From contig MU401532.1 of assembly GCA_022579005.1 (NCBI GenBank), positions 62,001-126,000 of the forward strand: a stretch of 64,000 bases of DNA, given 5' to 3'. The notes under the pieces were generated by a model that did not search any database, was not told the origin of the DNA, and worked only from the letters and a program-made list of their open reading frames with translations. Position numbers and translations under genes: made by a program. Position 1 is the first letter of the stretch. The number at the start of each line of letters is the position of its first letter. Positions 46,381-57,503 of the stretch are shown piece after piece. This stretch comes from Poronia punctata (Eukaryota; Ascomycota; Sordariomycetes; Xylariales; Xylariaceae).

Positions 46381-47862
46381 ATGACAGACTCAATCGGGAC
46401 AGCATACGAGGCAGCCGAGGCGCGGTACAAGACATCGAACCCGCGAAGCGGAGCAGCGCACAGAGCGGCGACGGCCAGTCTTCCGGGCGGCAATACCCGG
46501 TCCGTGCTACACTGGAGCCCGTACCCGCTATGCATCGCCTCGGCATCGGGATACCGATTGCGCGACGCCGACGGCCACGACTACGTCGACCTGTTGGGCG
46601 AGTACTCGGCCGGCATCTACGGACACTCGCACCCGGTCCTGCTGAGCGCCGTGACGGAAGCCCTGGCGGGAGGGATCGGTTACGGGGGTCCGCACGTGGC
46701 GGAGAGGAGGCTGGCGGAACTGATCAGGGAGAGGTTCGAGAGCGTCCGGCTCGTGAGGTTCACGAATTCGGGGACCGAGGCGAATCTCTTGGCTATCGCG
46801 GCGGCGAAGAGGTTTACGGGCAGATGGAACGGGAAGGTTGTGGTTTTTGAGGGGGCGTATCATGGGGGGGTCCTGGTCTTCCCGTTTGGATGTGGGGATG
46901 TTTGGAATAAGAAAGATGAAGAGGGGGGAGGGGAAGGGGAAGGGAGGAAAAAATATGAAGGGCTTCGAGCGTTGAATGTTCCGCATGATTTTGTGGTTGC
47001 GAGGTATAATGATGTCGACTCGGTTGATGCCGCTCTTGCTTCTTCTTCTTCTTCTTCTTCAGACGGGGGAGGAATAGCGGCGATCTTGCTAGAGCCTATG
47101 CTTGGTTCGGGAGGAGGCATCTGCGCGACGGACGAATTCCTGAGACATCTCCGCCGACGGGCGGACGAGACGGGCGCCCTCCTCATCCTGGACGAGGTCA
47201 TGACCTCGCGGTCGTACTCCGGCGGAGGAATCCAGAGTGAGATGAAGGGTGTCGGTGTCGGTGTCAGGCCCGACCTCACGACGCTGGGGAAATACATGGG
47301 GGGCGGCATGTCGTTCGGCGCCTTTGGAGGGCGGGAGGACGTGATGGGCGTCTTCGATCCGAGGGACGCGGCGGCGCTACCGCATGCCGGGACGTTTAAT
47401 AACAACGTCTTGACCATGAACGCGGGCATTGCCGGGTTGGAGAGGGTCTTTACGACGGATAAGGCGAGGGCGTTGCATGTGTTGGGTGATGAGGTTAGGG
47501 AGAGGATTAATAAGCTCGGGGACGACGACGACGGCAACGATATGAATGGAGATGCGAAGCAGAAGCAGAAGAAGAAGAAGAAGAAGAAGCTCCGCGTCAT
47601 GGGCTGCGGGTCTATTCTTGTTTTCCATTTCACTGCCAAACGACCCGAGGAGATCCTTTCGCCGGCGGACTGGAAGGGGGATGAGGATCCGAGGCTCCTG
47701 GATCTTTTTCATCTCGAGATGTTGAGTGAGGGGTTTTACCTCGCTAGACGCGGATATGCCGCCCTGAGCTTGTTGTTTCTCGAGGAGGATGGCAGGAGGG
47801 AGATTGAGAGGTTTGTTGGGGCTGTTGAGGGGTTTCTGGAGAGGTTTGGGTCGTTGTTGTAG
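46381..47862 (+). CDS. class III PLP aminotransferase (glutamate-1-semialdehyde aminomutase-like)
   Basis: Intronless, 493 residues. It begins MTDSIGTAYEAAEARY and continues with SLPGGNTRSVLHWSPYPL, typical of glutamate-1-semialdehyde-2,1-aminomutase-like enzymes. PLP-binding features are NSGTEANLLAI (129-139), FEGAYHGG, LEPMLGSGGG, LILDEVMTSR with Asp271 that contacts the cofactor nitrogen, and TTLGKYMGGG with the Schiff-base Lys304. Fungi make tetrapyrroles by the ALA-synthase route, so true GSA aminomutase activity is unlikely; an amino-acid or amine transaminase is more probable. Three low-complexity insertions interrupt the fold: a Gly/Glu/Lys segment at about 176-192, poly-Ser at 221-227, and an Asp plus poly-Lys block at about 381-403. 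GC content is high and codon use differs from neighbouring genes (more GGG and GAG). Confidence 0.85.
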   Translation: MTDSIGTAYEAAEARYKTSNPRSGAAHRAATASLPGGNTRSVLHWSPYPLCIASASGYRLRDADGHDYVDLLGEYSAGIYGHSHPVLLSAVTEALAGGIGYGGPHVAERRLAELIRERFESVRLVRFTNSGTEANLLAIAAAKRFTGRWNGKVVVFEGAYHGGVLVFPFGCGDVWNKKDEEGGGEGEGRKKYEGLRALNVPHDFVVARYNDVDSVDAALASSSSSSSDGGGIAAILLEPMLGSGGGICATDEFLRHLRRRADETGALLILDEVMTSRSYSGGGIQSEMKGVGVGVRPDLTTLGKYMGGGMSFGAFGGREDVMGVFDPRDAAALPHAGTFNNNVLTMNAGIAGLERVFTTDKARALHVLGDEVRERINKLGDDDDGNDMNGDAKQKQKKKKKKKLRVMGCGSILVFHFTAKRPEEILSPADWKGDEDPRLLDLFHLEMLSEGFYLARRGYAALSLLFLEEDGRREIERFVGAVEGFLERFGSLL

Positions 47863-48993
47863 GTAAATAATAGGAATGGGTGATGGGTTGATAAGGGAGG
47901 GTTAGAGGTTGATCAGGCTGGGAAAAGGGGGTTGGGGATCAAGTCTTTTTGTCGGGTTTGGGGGGGGATGGAATAGGGGTTCAAGGGGAAGAACATGACT
48001 GTAGACCCCCTTCTTTGTTTATATTCAATGGGAGGGTGACTATTCCGCCGCTTGTCCATCGCAGTTCGTGTACTATTAGAGTCATCACAACACTGGAAGC
48101 TTAGACTACTAGGTTAGAATACCTCAGATACTTGAGACCACAAGTTCAATATATATCACGAGTTCAAAGAACTTGTACAAGAGGACGATTATTACTTTAC
48201 TAACCTAGATACTGCTGTTTCGTTCTTGGTTAACTTACCTGTAATCAGCCTCTCCTTAGAAGAGCAAAGGGGGACTTCTGCTATTATCTTTCCCAGAGTA
48301 ACCATATATATATAAAGATAAAAGATGCTTTCTAGACATTTGCTGGGTGGTCCATTCTACTTTCCTTAGGCGTCAGCCATGCCCGGGTGCTCTGACTGGT
48401 AATTTATATGTTCATATATATATATGGCGATTAACAACTGAAACTTTGTGGTAGAAGGTCCCACAACATCTCAGATACAAGGCTCCTGATAAATATAAAT
48501 GACTGAAACGATGGACTAATTCACCATTGCCGGTGTTTCTACCTACTCCTAGTCAAGTCTAGCATCATGCTACTCGTTCAACAACTCTTTTATAGACTAG
48601 ACGTAGATGGCAATTGATTCATTCAATTCTCTCCCCACACTGTAGTCCTTATCCTATACTTATATATCAAATTAGTTCCCCTCTAAGACAGGGCAACGCG
48701 GGTTGTTCCGCCTACGTACATTTTTAACCAAGTCCCCGGGCCAAGGAAAGGCAACGACAACAAATATATAGTCACCGATTATCGGATTAGCAATGTCTAA
48801 TACCCAAGCCGAGCTTTTGAATAAAGGAGGTTTTTGATTCTTTCCCCAGCACAGTTCGATTAGGTTATTTGGTGTGTTCCATGCCATAGGGACGTGATGT
48901 GCTCGACTTCGAACCTTTTACCGGGGGGGGGGGGGGGGGGGCCGGGCGGGGGGGGGGGGGGGGGGGGGCGCGGGGCGCAGCGAAGAGAGGTAT
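47863..48993. other. intergenic up to assembly gap
   Basis: About 1.1 kb with no recognised gene, AT-rich from about 48070 to 48870, ending in long G homopolymers (48923-48941 and 48948-48968) that border the gap. Confidence 0.6.
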
Positions 48994-49003
48994 NNNNNNN
49001 NNN
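48994..49003. other. assembly gap (10 N)
   Basis: Ten N in a row. To the left lie two G runs of about 20 bases; to the right lie interrupted T runs (to about 49080) and a C run of 17 at 49097-49113. The true sequence and gap length are unknown, and the flanking homopolymers are probably unreliable. Confidence 0.98.
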
Positions 49004-51318
49004 AAGCTTTTTTTTAATATTTTTTTTTTTTTTTTTTTTGTTGTTTTTTTTCTCATTTTTGTGGTTTTTTTGTTGTTTTATTAAATTTTACAACCACCCC
49101 CCCCCCCCCCCCCGGCCGGTTCCTACTAGAATATATAGACCTTAAGTTTAAGTGTACGCCTGAGGAGACAGAAGCGTTGGACGCTAGAGTAATCGTTGTC
49201 CGGGACGGTACCTTGCGGCTAGACTACCTATATAGATATGTGCCAACGTCGAGCTGAAAAGCTTGAGTGGCGGAGGACAGGACCACCTGGTCAAGGTGGG
49301 CGGACCGCCGGTAAGGCGCGGGATTATATAATGTTTTCTAGGTAACATGCGTAGGATATTGCTTAGTCGTACATGTACGTACCTAGGTAAGTAGGTAGCT
49401 AGACCGAGGCATGCGCTTAACCTACCTTACCGTACCTACTTTACATACGAGTACTCGTACGTGTGTGGTCTAAGAAGTTGGGTAATCGGCATCTAGGTAA
49501 ATGAACCTGGGCCGGTTCGTGCCGGTTTTCGGACCTTACCTCCCCTTGAGGCAAGCATGTATTGTATCGTGCTTTCCGGACACCCAGGCGATGCAAAAAA
49601 AAAAAGCAAAAATCCAAGTGTGGAAAAGTAGTTAACCGACTGACTTGATGACCATCTTTCATGTACACCTTAATTCTCTCTATTATCGAGCGGCGGGCGC
49701 GGACGACCGACTGGGCCCGATCGGACTTGTACGAAATTGGATCGGTTGTCTCCGTCTTTAGTAGGATGGCCCGCTGCATACGGTACGAGTATGTACCTTA
49801 CGGTTTACCTAAAGGCACCTGTAGGTTTTAGTCTAGTTCCCGATGTGGGGGACGGCGCGGTCGCTTAAACGTTTGTTTAGTTCACTGGCTGGCTTGTCTT
49901 GTCCCTCCTACCCGACCTCCTTTGCTGAAACTACTTACCTAGCATCTACACCCATGAGTACGCAGCTGTAGCAGTAGGTACCTTTACAATGTCTCGTACA
50001 GCAATGTCTCCAGCTGCATTATTATGTTGCATTTACGCCAGCAGCTTGCTTACCTGGATTAACCTTAACCTAGTCTAGACTAGTTCTTGTTCAAAGTCAA
50101 ATTCTTTATGCTGGGTCCTCTGCCAGCGTGATCCATTTCGCACATCGCATCTTTGGGTTGGTTGGTTCCGTGGCCACTTTTTTTTCTTCTTCTTCGACCA
50201 CGCCATTTCAATGCACCCCGGCACTATGCAGCCATGCACTAGACTAAGAATTAGCGTCATTGGCTAGCGTCTCTTCTTGTTTTTTTCCCTACCTACTCGT
50301 ACTTTCATTCCACCTTGTTGGGACTCGTAGGTAACCATAGGTAAGTAATAATTACCGCCTCTCACAACATGAAGATGGGCTAGAAAGGGTGAAACCCTCT
50401 AACCTATAATCTACTGTAGCTACCTGTCGACACCTATATCAAATACCTAGTGTCACAAGCAAACATAGTCATGCCTCTTACCCGGAAAGGGATGTGGCGG
50501 CGTACAGACAGTTAGTTCTCGCTTCTGATTATTGCCGATCAAAGCTTCCAGAACTACATTGGTTGAATCGGATCTGCAATGCAATTTCTTGTTATTCCGC
50601 TTCTCTGCGACGGGCCTATGGCGGGGGATCCGGGGGAACGCAGGAATCTTTCATCCCCTCGGTATACACGTATGTGAGTGGTGCCCATGTCCGCTCAGGC
50701 CCGCCCATGGAAAATTTAAACCCGTAAACATAGGGCATATGCTGGCCAAGGCCTATATCTACAGCGTCATAAGGTATCATGGCACCCGTTCCACCTCGTC
50801 TTTTGGGTATGCTTGCCGTGAATAGACTGAGATGATGATGGAACAACAGGCGGGGTCCCCGCCGCCTGAGTTTTCGGCGTTGCCTTAATCGGCGCTACGC
50901 CCTTGTTTGAGCAGGTTGATATGATACCTAGTACCTAGCGGTAGAGGTTGGGAACGCCTGAAAGCCTTGGGAAATGTCATTCGAACTTTTGGTGCCTGGG
51001 AATCATGCCGTTCGTGTTTTACAGACGCCCCTCAAGTATTCAACGGATCGCGATGGAAGAACCAAGAAGTGACGAGTGCGGTTCCATACCTTGTCCTTCA
51101 GGCCGAGTAGGTAGATTCGCAGCCTCTTGACAACCCGGCCAAAGTCCCAAGTGCATCCTTGGGTTCCCACGCATATGCATGTCGCATATACTCACTCGCG
51201 TACACGTAAATTGTTGGCATTAGACTAGCGCGTGCTGGACTGACGCGCACAAAGGTGCTGGGACCTGCCAGGAACCGACGAGTCTAGCCTCAACAGCAAG
51301 CCAAAGACCATAAACTCA

Positions 51319-51331
51319 CTAGTTGATGCGC

Positions 51332-51369
<38 letters not shown>

Positions 51370-51981
51370 CAATATCCATGGCACTTGCCACTCTCGGTCA
51401 CCCTTTTCATCGAGGTGCATCGTTAGAGGTTGAGAGGTCGTGCTTGCCTCATGTACATCTAGGTTACCAATGCCTACCCCCCCAGAGCCCAACCGTAGTT
51501 GTTGCATATTGATACCGTACTCATTTATGCTTGTTAGGAGAATAATGTACCATCTGTTACTCAGCTCCCAACTTATTTTTGATACGCCATCGACATTGGC
51601 TTTGACAATATGGCAAACTGTTGTTCTCCAGGCAGGGCTTTGTGGAAAGACATGAGATGTCCGGGAACGCCGGACACTCGGACAAAGTGTCTGGAGGGTG
51701 TGATAGGTACACCAGTAGGCAATTCTAGAGCTGAGGACGATGTGTAGTAGCCTTGGCAGGGCAAACGGCTTTGGATCAAGATGGGAGGTGAGCTTCTCGA
51801 AGCTTTTCCCATCCTTCGGCCCCACGACATACGCGGAAATTTCCAATGCCTGCAATACTACCCTCCTCTGCGGGTGAGATGGAAACAGGTGGCAGCGGGG
51901 ATCTCGGCCGTCAAGTTCCATCATGATGAGAACCTGAGGATCGTCAGCTTTGCTGCCCGACTTTGGGCGCGGAAGAGACAA
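51319..51981 (-). CDS. doubtful ORF ending in a long A tract
   Basis: A 220-codon frame starting MSLPRPKSGSKADDP. The composition is protein-like but I recognise no domain, and no introns or homologous motifs help. Just before the stop the frame runs into a 34-base A tract (51336-51369 as T on plus), which adds 11 lysines. This could be a small lineage-specific gene, a retroposed gene fragment with its poly-A, or chance. There is no neighbour within 3 kb to give context. Confidence 0.25.
51336..51369. repeat. poly-T tract (34)
   Basis: The longest T run in the window: 34 T on plus, poly-A on minus. Confidence 0.95.
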
Positions 51982-54900
51982 TGACTAGGTAGAACCTGGT
52001 AGGTATAGCAGCATGCTTTTTTGCGTCCTCAGCCAAGAGAGCAAATGAAAATCATTCCATGTATAGTAGTTTCCTCCGTTGTTTGAAGGCAGTGTGCGTC
52101 TGTTGCTCACAAATGTTTGCCCTTACACGTACACGCAGCGACTTCTGTGAAGGATTTGCCAATAACAATAAGCGACATTGGCGAATAAGCCGCTTATTAT
52201 TGTTTACCCTGGGAGAAGGCCAAGCATTTACTTTGAACTGGCATGCTGAACCCTAAGCCTGGTGCGCCAGCCGTGCTTGGACTCGGGAACGCGTGGCGAA
52301 GTAAACTCGAAGAGGACCCTTGTTACCGAGCCCGTGGCACCCTCACACCAGACGAGGCTTTTGGGGGTCACGACACTGAGGCGAACAGTAGAAATCCCGG
52401 ATGTACTCCCATACCTATCTTGAGGCTGAGAAGACTAAAAGCTTTCTGTTACGCCGATCATAGTTATCGACTAACTTAGTAGGTAGGTAGTCGCAGCCAC
52501 CCGGACAATTCCATCTTGTCGGGTTCATCTAATGGGCAGATCTTCTAAGGACCGGAGATGTCCAAGGCACTATCGCTAGGCACCTGGTAAGGGATGGGTC
52601 TCGAATCCTGTCACATACACAGTAAGTACATATTTACTACTCGTAAGTAGACTACCTAGCGTGACTAGGTAAGGTTAGGTAAGATAGGTACATGTGCTAG
52701 GTTAGGGTGCTGTGCAAAGAAGTGCTTACCCAGGGAACTTGCTTTCTTTTTCGTTATTCTTCCGACAAATATATCGTTCTTCCACATCACCCGAGCCTCC
52801 CATTGATTTGTTGGTCGGTGGAGATGGGAGGACCGGCAGTGTCGAAAGAAATAGAGTAGGTATCTGCTTGCGCCTATACGTAGTTGAAGTCGTTGTCCGC
52901 ATGTATGTCGGTATGTCTCTACGAGTACAGGGTAGATGTACCGTATGCTGATGTGGGCTAATTAGGTAGGTACCATGAGGTAGTCTAGTGCTCGTGACCA
53001 TTTGCAAGGAACGGGAAGGCCCTTGGGGTTATTGACTTGTCATCCCTGTTTCTAAGCAGCTCCCTACCCTCAGAACTCTGCCGAAGATACCCGAGCAAGT
53101 AGTTTTATCGAAGAGCCATAGCTCGAGAGACACCAGGTCCGGTAACTTATGCACCTACTACACAATGGCCGTATGTATTTGAGATCCTATCTTGTGCGAG
53201 TGCACTCTGTCGAACCCTTCGAGGGAATGAGATTGGAGGAGGGATGAATACTCGTAAACGATGGAATGAATAAGCAAACCACATAAGAAACTAGAGCGAC
53301 TTTATTAGCATCGACTTAATACGAGAACCAGAACAACGGGAGCCCTGGATTAATGGTTTCCTCAGCCAATATGAAGTATGTGGCAGATGAGGATCGTTTT
53401 TGTGCGACGGTTTGCCTAGGTCGTACGAACTCAAGCTTCCAATGCAAAGCACCCACACATCCACTCGTGGTCCTTCCCACCCGCCTTTTGCATTATTATT
53501 ACTAGTATCGTGCCTTCTTCCAAAATTGTTCCACTAAATATGCGTAATAGATGCTTTCTAGGGCAGAACTAGATCCCTGCAAGTCGGACGGGACCCCAGA
53601 CGGCCAGAGAAACTAATGCAAAACGTGCGTCCAGATCACATTAGCGTATGGCAGGTAAAAGAGACAGATTAGTAGGATTTTTGGTCAACATGTTTGACCT
53701 CAAAACGCAGATCATGTCAAGAACCGACAATTCAGAACGGGGGGTTGACTGTGGTTCTCGAATGTCGACTGTCCACTTCTCTGACCTTTCCTAGAAGGGT
53801 AACCCGCAATCCTCGTTTTAGAGCATAGGGGTGTCCCGTTTTTGTTGGGGTTGCGTGACAGGCGGTTTTGCCTCGTTACCACGTTATCGGAGATCCCAGA
53901 ACTAACTAAGCACACGGGAGTTGAAGGCCCGTCTTTTACAAGCCGTCTTTTACCTTAACCTTCAACTTATCCCGGGTTTTATTACTATAGACTGATGAGA
54001 CCGGCTGTAAATCGGCTTTGGCTATGTTACTTTTTCCAGCGGAGCTATATATTGATATATATCTCTCTCTTAACGCAGCAGCAGTCTTGTTGCAATGTAG
54101 TGGTGGATGGACTGCCCGTAATTCCTCTTGAATAATCAGCTCACTTCAGATGTAAGTAACCATAGGTTAGAGCGGACTTTCCCTCGGATACATGCCACAC
54201 GAATTGCTTGCCTGAGATGACAAGACACCCTGATTATTGAACTAACTCTATATAATGGGTAATTAACAGATGATTTACACATGTGCTTTTTAGTCTAGGT
54301 TAGCAATCTATCTGAATCTGGGGACATGGGGATTCTATGGGGAAAAGCTTTATCCCTACACTTATTATTAGACTGTCCCGCGAACCTAAACTTGCTGTTA
54401 CGTAAACCACACGTGTATAGGAATCCAATGTAAAATAGATTTTACCACCCGCGTAGACTTTACATACATTTGTAAAGCCTGAATGAACGACCCCTAATAT
54501 GCCCGTGCTAACTTGCTCCTAGCCGTGCAGCCGTTAGTTCGTCATTCAGTCTACAAGTAACAAGACCGCTACTTGTAAGTCAGGGTCAGGCCAGCTAATA
54601 CTTACTCTTTCAGGTAAAGGACCCCCCGAGTCCTACCGGGGTAGTCCAGGTGGTAGGTTTTGTGGTCGTTAACCTTGGATTTATCAGCAAACCAAGAACT
54701 TGATACCTACTATGCGAAATGACGCTGGTGTTCTCGCTTTACCCCGTTATTTGCGATCTGATGGTTGGCTTTACGTGTATAAGTTTGTTCTCTGTATGAG
54801 ACTCGACCATCGTTCCATAATGAGGGATATAGAGAGGGCGAAACCATGACATTACCTAGGTATTGGTCCATATGTTCCGAAGCGTTTCAATGTAATAGGT

Positions 54901-56743
54901 AACAAAACGGACCCACTAATCAAGTCAGCAACCCAACCTTGGAGCGTTTACCGCCGTACAACATAAATGAGGTCTAGGGAGACACATACGAGTACACGTC
55001 CCACGTACACGTTCATGGAGTAGGTTAGGGATACCTAGGTTAGGTAGGCGATGACATGTCTGCAATCCGCATGGCCTACGAACTTTACCTACCTACCTAA
55101 CCTAGACCAGTCAAGCCTCAGCTAACAGAGATACTGACCTAACCGGCAGCTGAGGGAATATTTACCTAGAGTTGCTAGGTGTTATAACTTATGGCCCTAC
55201 AAGGCAGTACCTTGTCTAGCACCACAAGCTGAACATGCAGCTCGCTATATTGTCGCCACTGCAGCAGCGTCCCTCTTGCCGTTTCTCTTTTTTATTATTA
55301 AGCTAGGTTACGAGTGGACTACTAACTAAGTACCTTGCCTCTGTATAGTTAGTTTCTTCCTTATATACATACTCGTATAAAGACGTACATGCGTGTATGT
55401 ATTTAACCACAGTCCAGGTAGCTCTACTATGTACTACGGTCAATAAGAATCGAGTAGGTACCTAACCTGGTGGTCGCGCCGGCTCAGGGATCAAGATGGT
55501 ATTAAAGCGACGGGACCCCCACTCCCAAGCTGTTTCGTTCTCCCCGTCCGCCGGGTTATACAATCTGAAGCAGTGTGCCGTTTTTTGATTCCCGTCTGTT
55601 ACAGCCTCGAAACACGGGAGGCTCGTGCAAGCTCGCCTTACGGAGCTCACTTAGCGACAGGACTATCTATTCGTGGCCAAAAGTCCTGTCATTGTTGTTT
55701 TGCCCGTCATCGATTGAATTTCATTCAACGTACCCTAGCGCGCCTCGACTGACACCCTTCGTCTCCGTCTCACTAGTTAATATCTAGTCGTATTCACAGT
55801 ATATACTGTCGGTTCGCCCACACCATCTGGGCCTATCGTTAATACCATCCGACTTGTGTCGGGAAGTGACAGACGAGGAGCCTGGATCTCTTGATGTTTG
55901 CTCCGAGATAATCTTAACGACATTGATCAATTCCAAAACCGCCCCCAGCGTCAACCATTAGCTGGGTAAGTACCTATTGAGAGTACGTGATCAATCTCAT
56001 ACGTACGTCCATCATCACCAAAAGTGATAGAGCCGGCAAAATCTTTATTTCCCTGCCTCATCTTTTTAGGAAACCTCCATCTCATTTGCCATCTCCCTGC
56101 TTCTCCTTGTGCCTTCTCTTGAATATGGTCCTACTGGACCGTGGGAAATGACGGGTCGGTGCGGTGTCACCTCGCAAGCAAATGAAGACTGGCAGGGCGA
56201 GTGCTCCTGCCGTTTCTTTGGCTCCAAAATACCCAGATACCAAACCCCATTACAACCAAGTCGAGAAATAGCAATTGATCTCCAGCCGATTCATCATGGC
56301 TGCCCACCCACGATGTCCTTCACTCATTCATACTCTGCGATTTTCATGATGCAGTAAGAACTTGGGGGATCTGAGGCCGTTTCTACATCCTTTCATCTCG
56401 TTTTACCGCTGCCAACCGTTGCCTTCGCCTGCAGCCCCCAAGACCCGCAACTAGCTTATTAGTCTGCAACTTGACTCCATTCGGTCGTCGACAGGGTGTA
56501 TTATGTCTACGAAGGAAATCCACTAGCGTTAGATTAGCTCTCCTCCCGCTTCAGAATCTCCGTTGGCTGTCTCTTGACTCTCTCCTCCGCGCGCCTCTCG
56601 ACAACCTCTTTCCTTTTTTTGCTTCTTCAACGAGTGTTTCGTTGACTTTGATCGCGTGCTTGCCATCGATCAAGTCTGGAGTACAAGTCGTAGCGTAAAC
56701 TTAGATACTCGCCAAGGCGCAAGGTCTTTCGCTCTCGGTGAGG

Positions 56744-56857
56744 ATGCCTCAACATCAACGGATGAACATCCAATCCGAATTTCCGCTTGAGAAGGACATT
56801 GTCACCACGTTATTTCCTACTACACTGGCTACCTACCTATCATATAACGGCTGCTGA
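56744..56857 (+). promoter_or_regulatory. candidate upstream ORF in the C2H2 regulator leader
   Basis: ATG at 56744 opens 37 codons ending TGA at 56855-56857, about 650 bases before the main start. It lies in the C/T-rich presumed leader. Long leaders with small frames are common for fungal regulators, but whether this sequence is in the mRNA is unknown. Confidence 0.25.
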
Positions 56858-57503
56858 CCAAACCTGCTCCTTACATAGGTACCTAGTCTTACTGTTGGCG
56901 TCACAAAAACCCACCAAATATTGTGTATGTCAAACGAGGTGGCTTTCACACTGCCTACCGTGTTTGATGTCTAGTAAATGCAGTGATCGAGAGAAAGAGC
57001 GACACTACTCAAACTCGTGCTTAAGAAGCTCCACGAGCGTGTTTGGGGCACTGCTAATATCGAAGCTCATTTGCGCCTCGTTGGTGTTTCGTGGATTCAA
57101 ACCTTATCGACACAAGCTAAATCTGGCTTCATTCACCTTCCATTGACGTGGAACTGGAAACGAGAGAGACTTTTAGGATTCAGGATACCGGTTTCAAGAC
57201 TAACAATCTCTTGTGGCGGACGTGTGCGCAGACTTTCCCCGGATTGTGCTACGTGACACGTTATTGTTAGTTGCTGTTGTCCTACACAACGTCCAACTGT
57301 GTCGACCGAATACGCCACCAAGACTGGATATAATTTAGGCCCAGGCTGCGCCTACCTAGGAATTTCCCAAGACACAAGTCACTGCACGCCCTTGGACACG
57401 CGATACCATCATGGTGTCCCACAGGCCATGACTTTGTCCTCGTGGTCCTGCCTAGAGACATAGAGCGAGCCACCCTTGGCTGTCACGAGACAGTCAGTTG
57501 CCC

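Larger units (their letters stand above)
49004..57503. other. gene-poor region, 8.5 kb
   Basis: No gene is firmly supported. TAGGTA/TACCTA words are dense at 49380-49440, 52610-52700, 52960-52985 and 55020-55110. The right-hand 1.5 kb (from about 56000) is C/T-rich and likely forms the promoter and a long leader of the C2H2 regulator. One 220-codon minus-strand frame at 51319-51981 is listed separately as doubtful. Confidence 0.5.

Noticed and set aside
49004..49145. poly-Gly / poly-Phe frames around the N gap
   Set aside because: They are translations of unreliable homopolymers and N bases.
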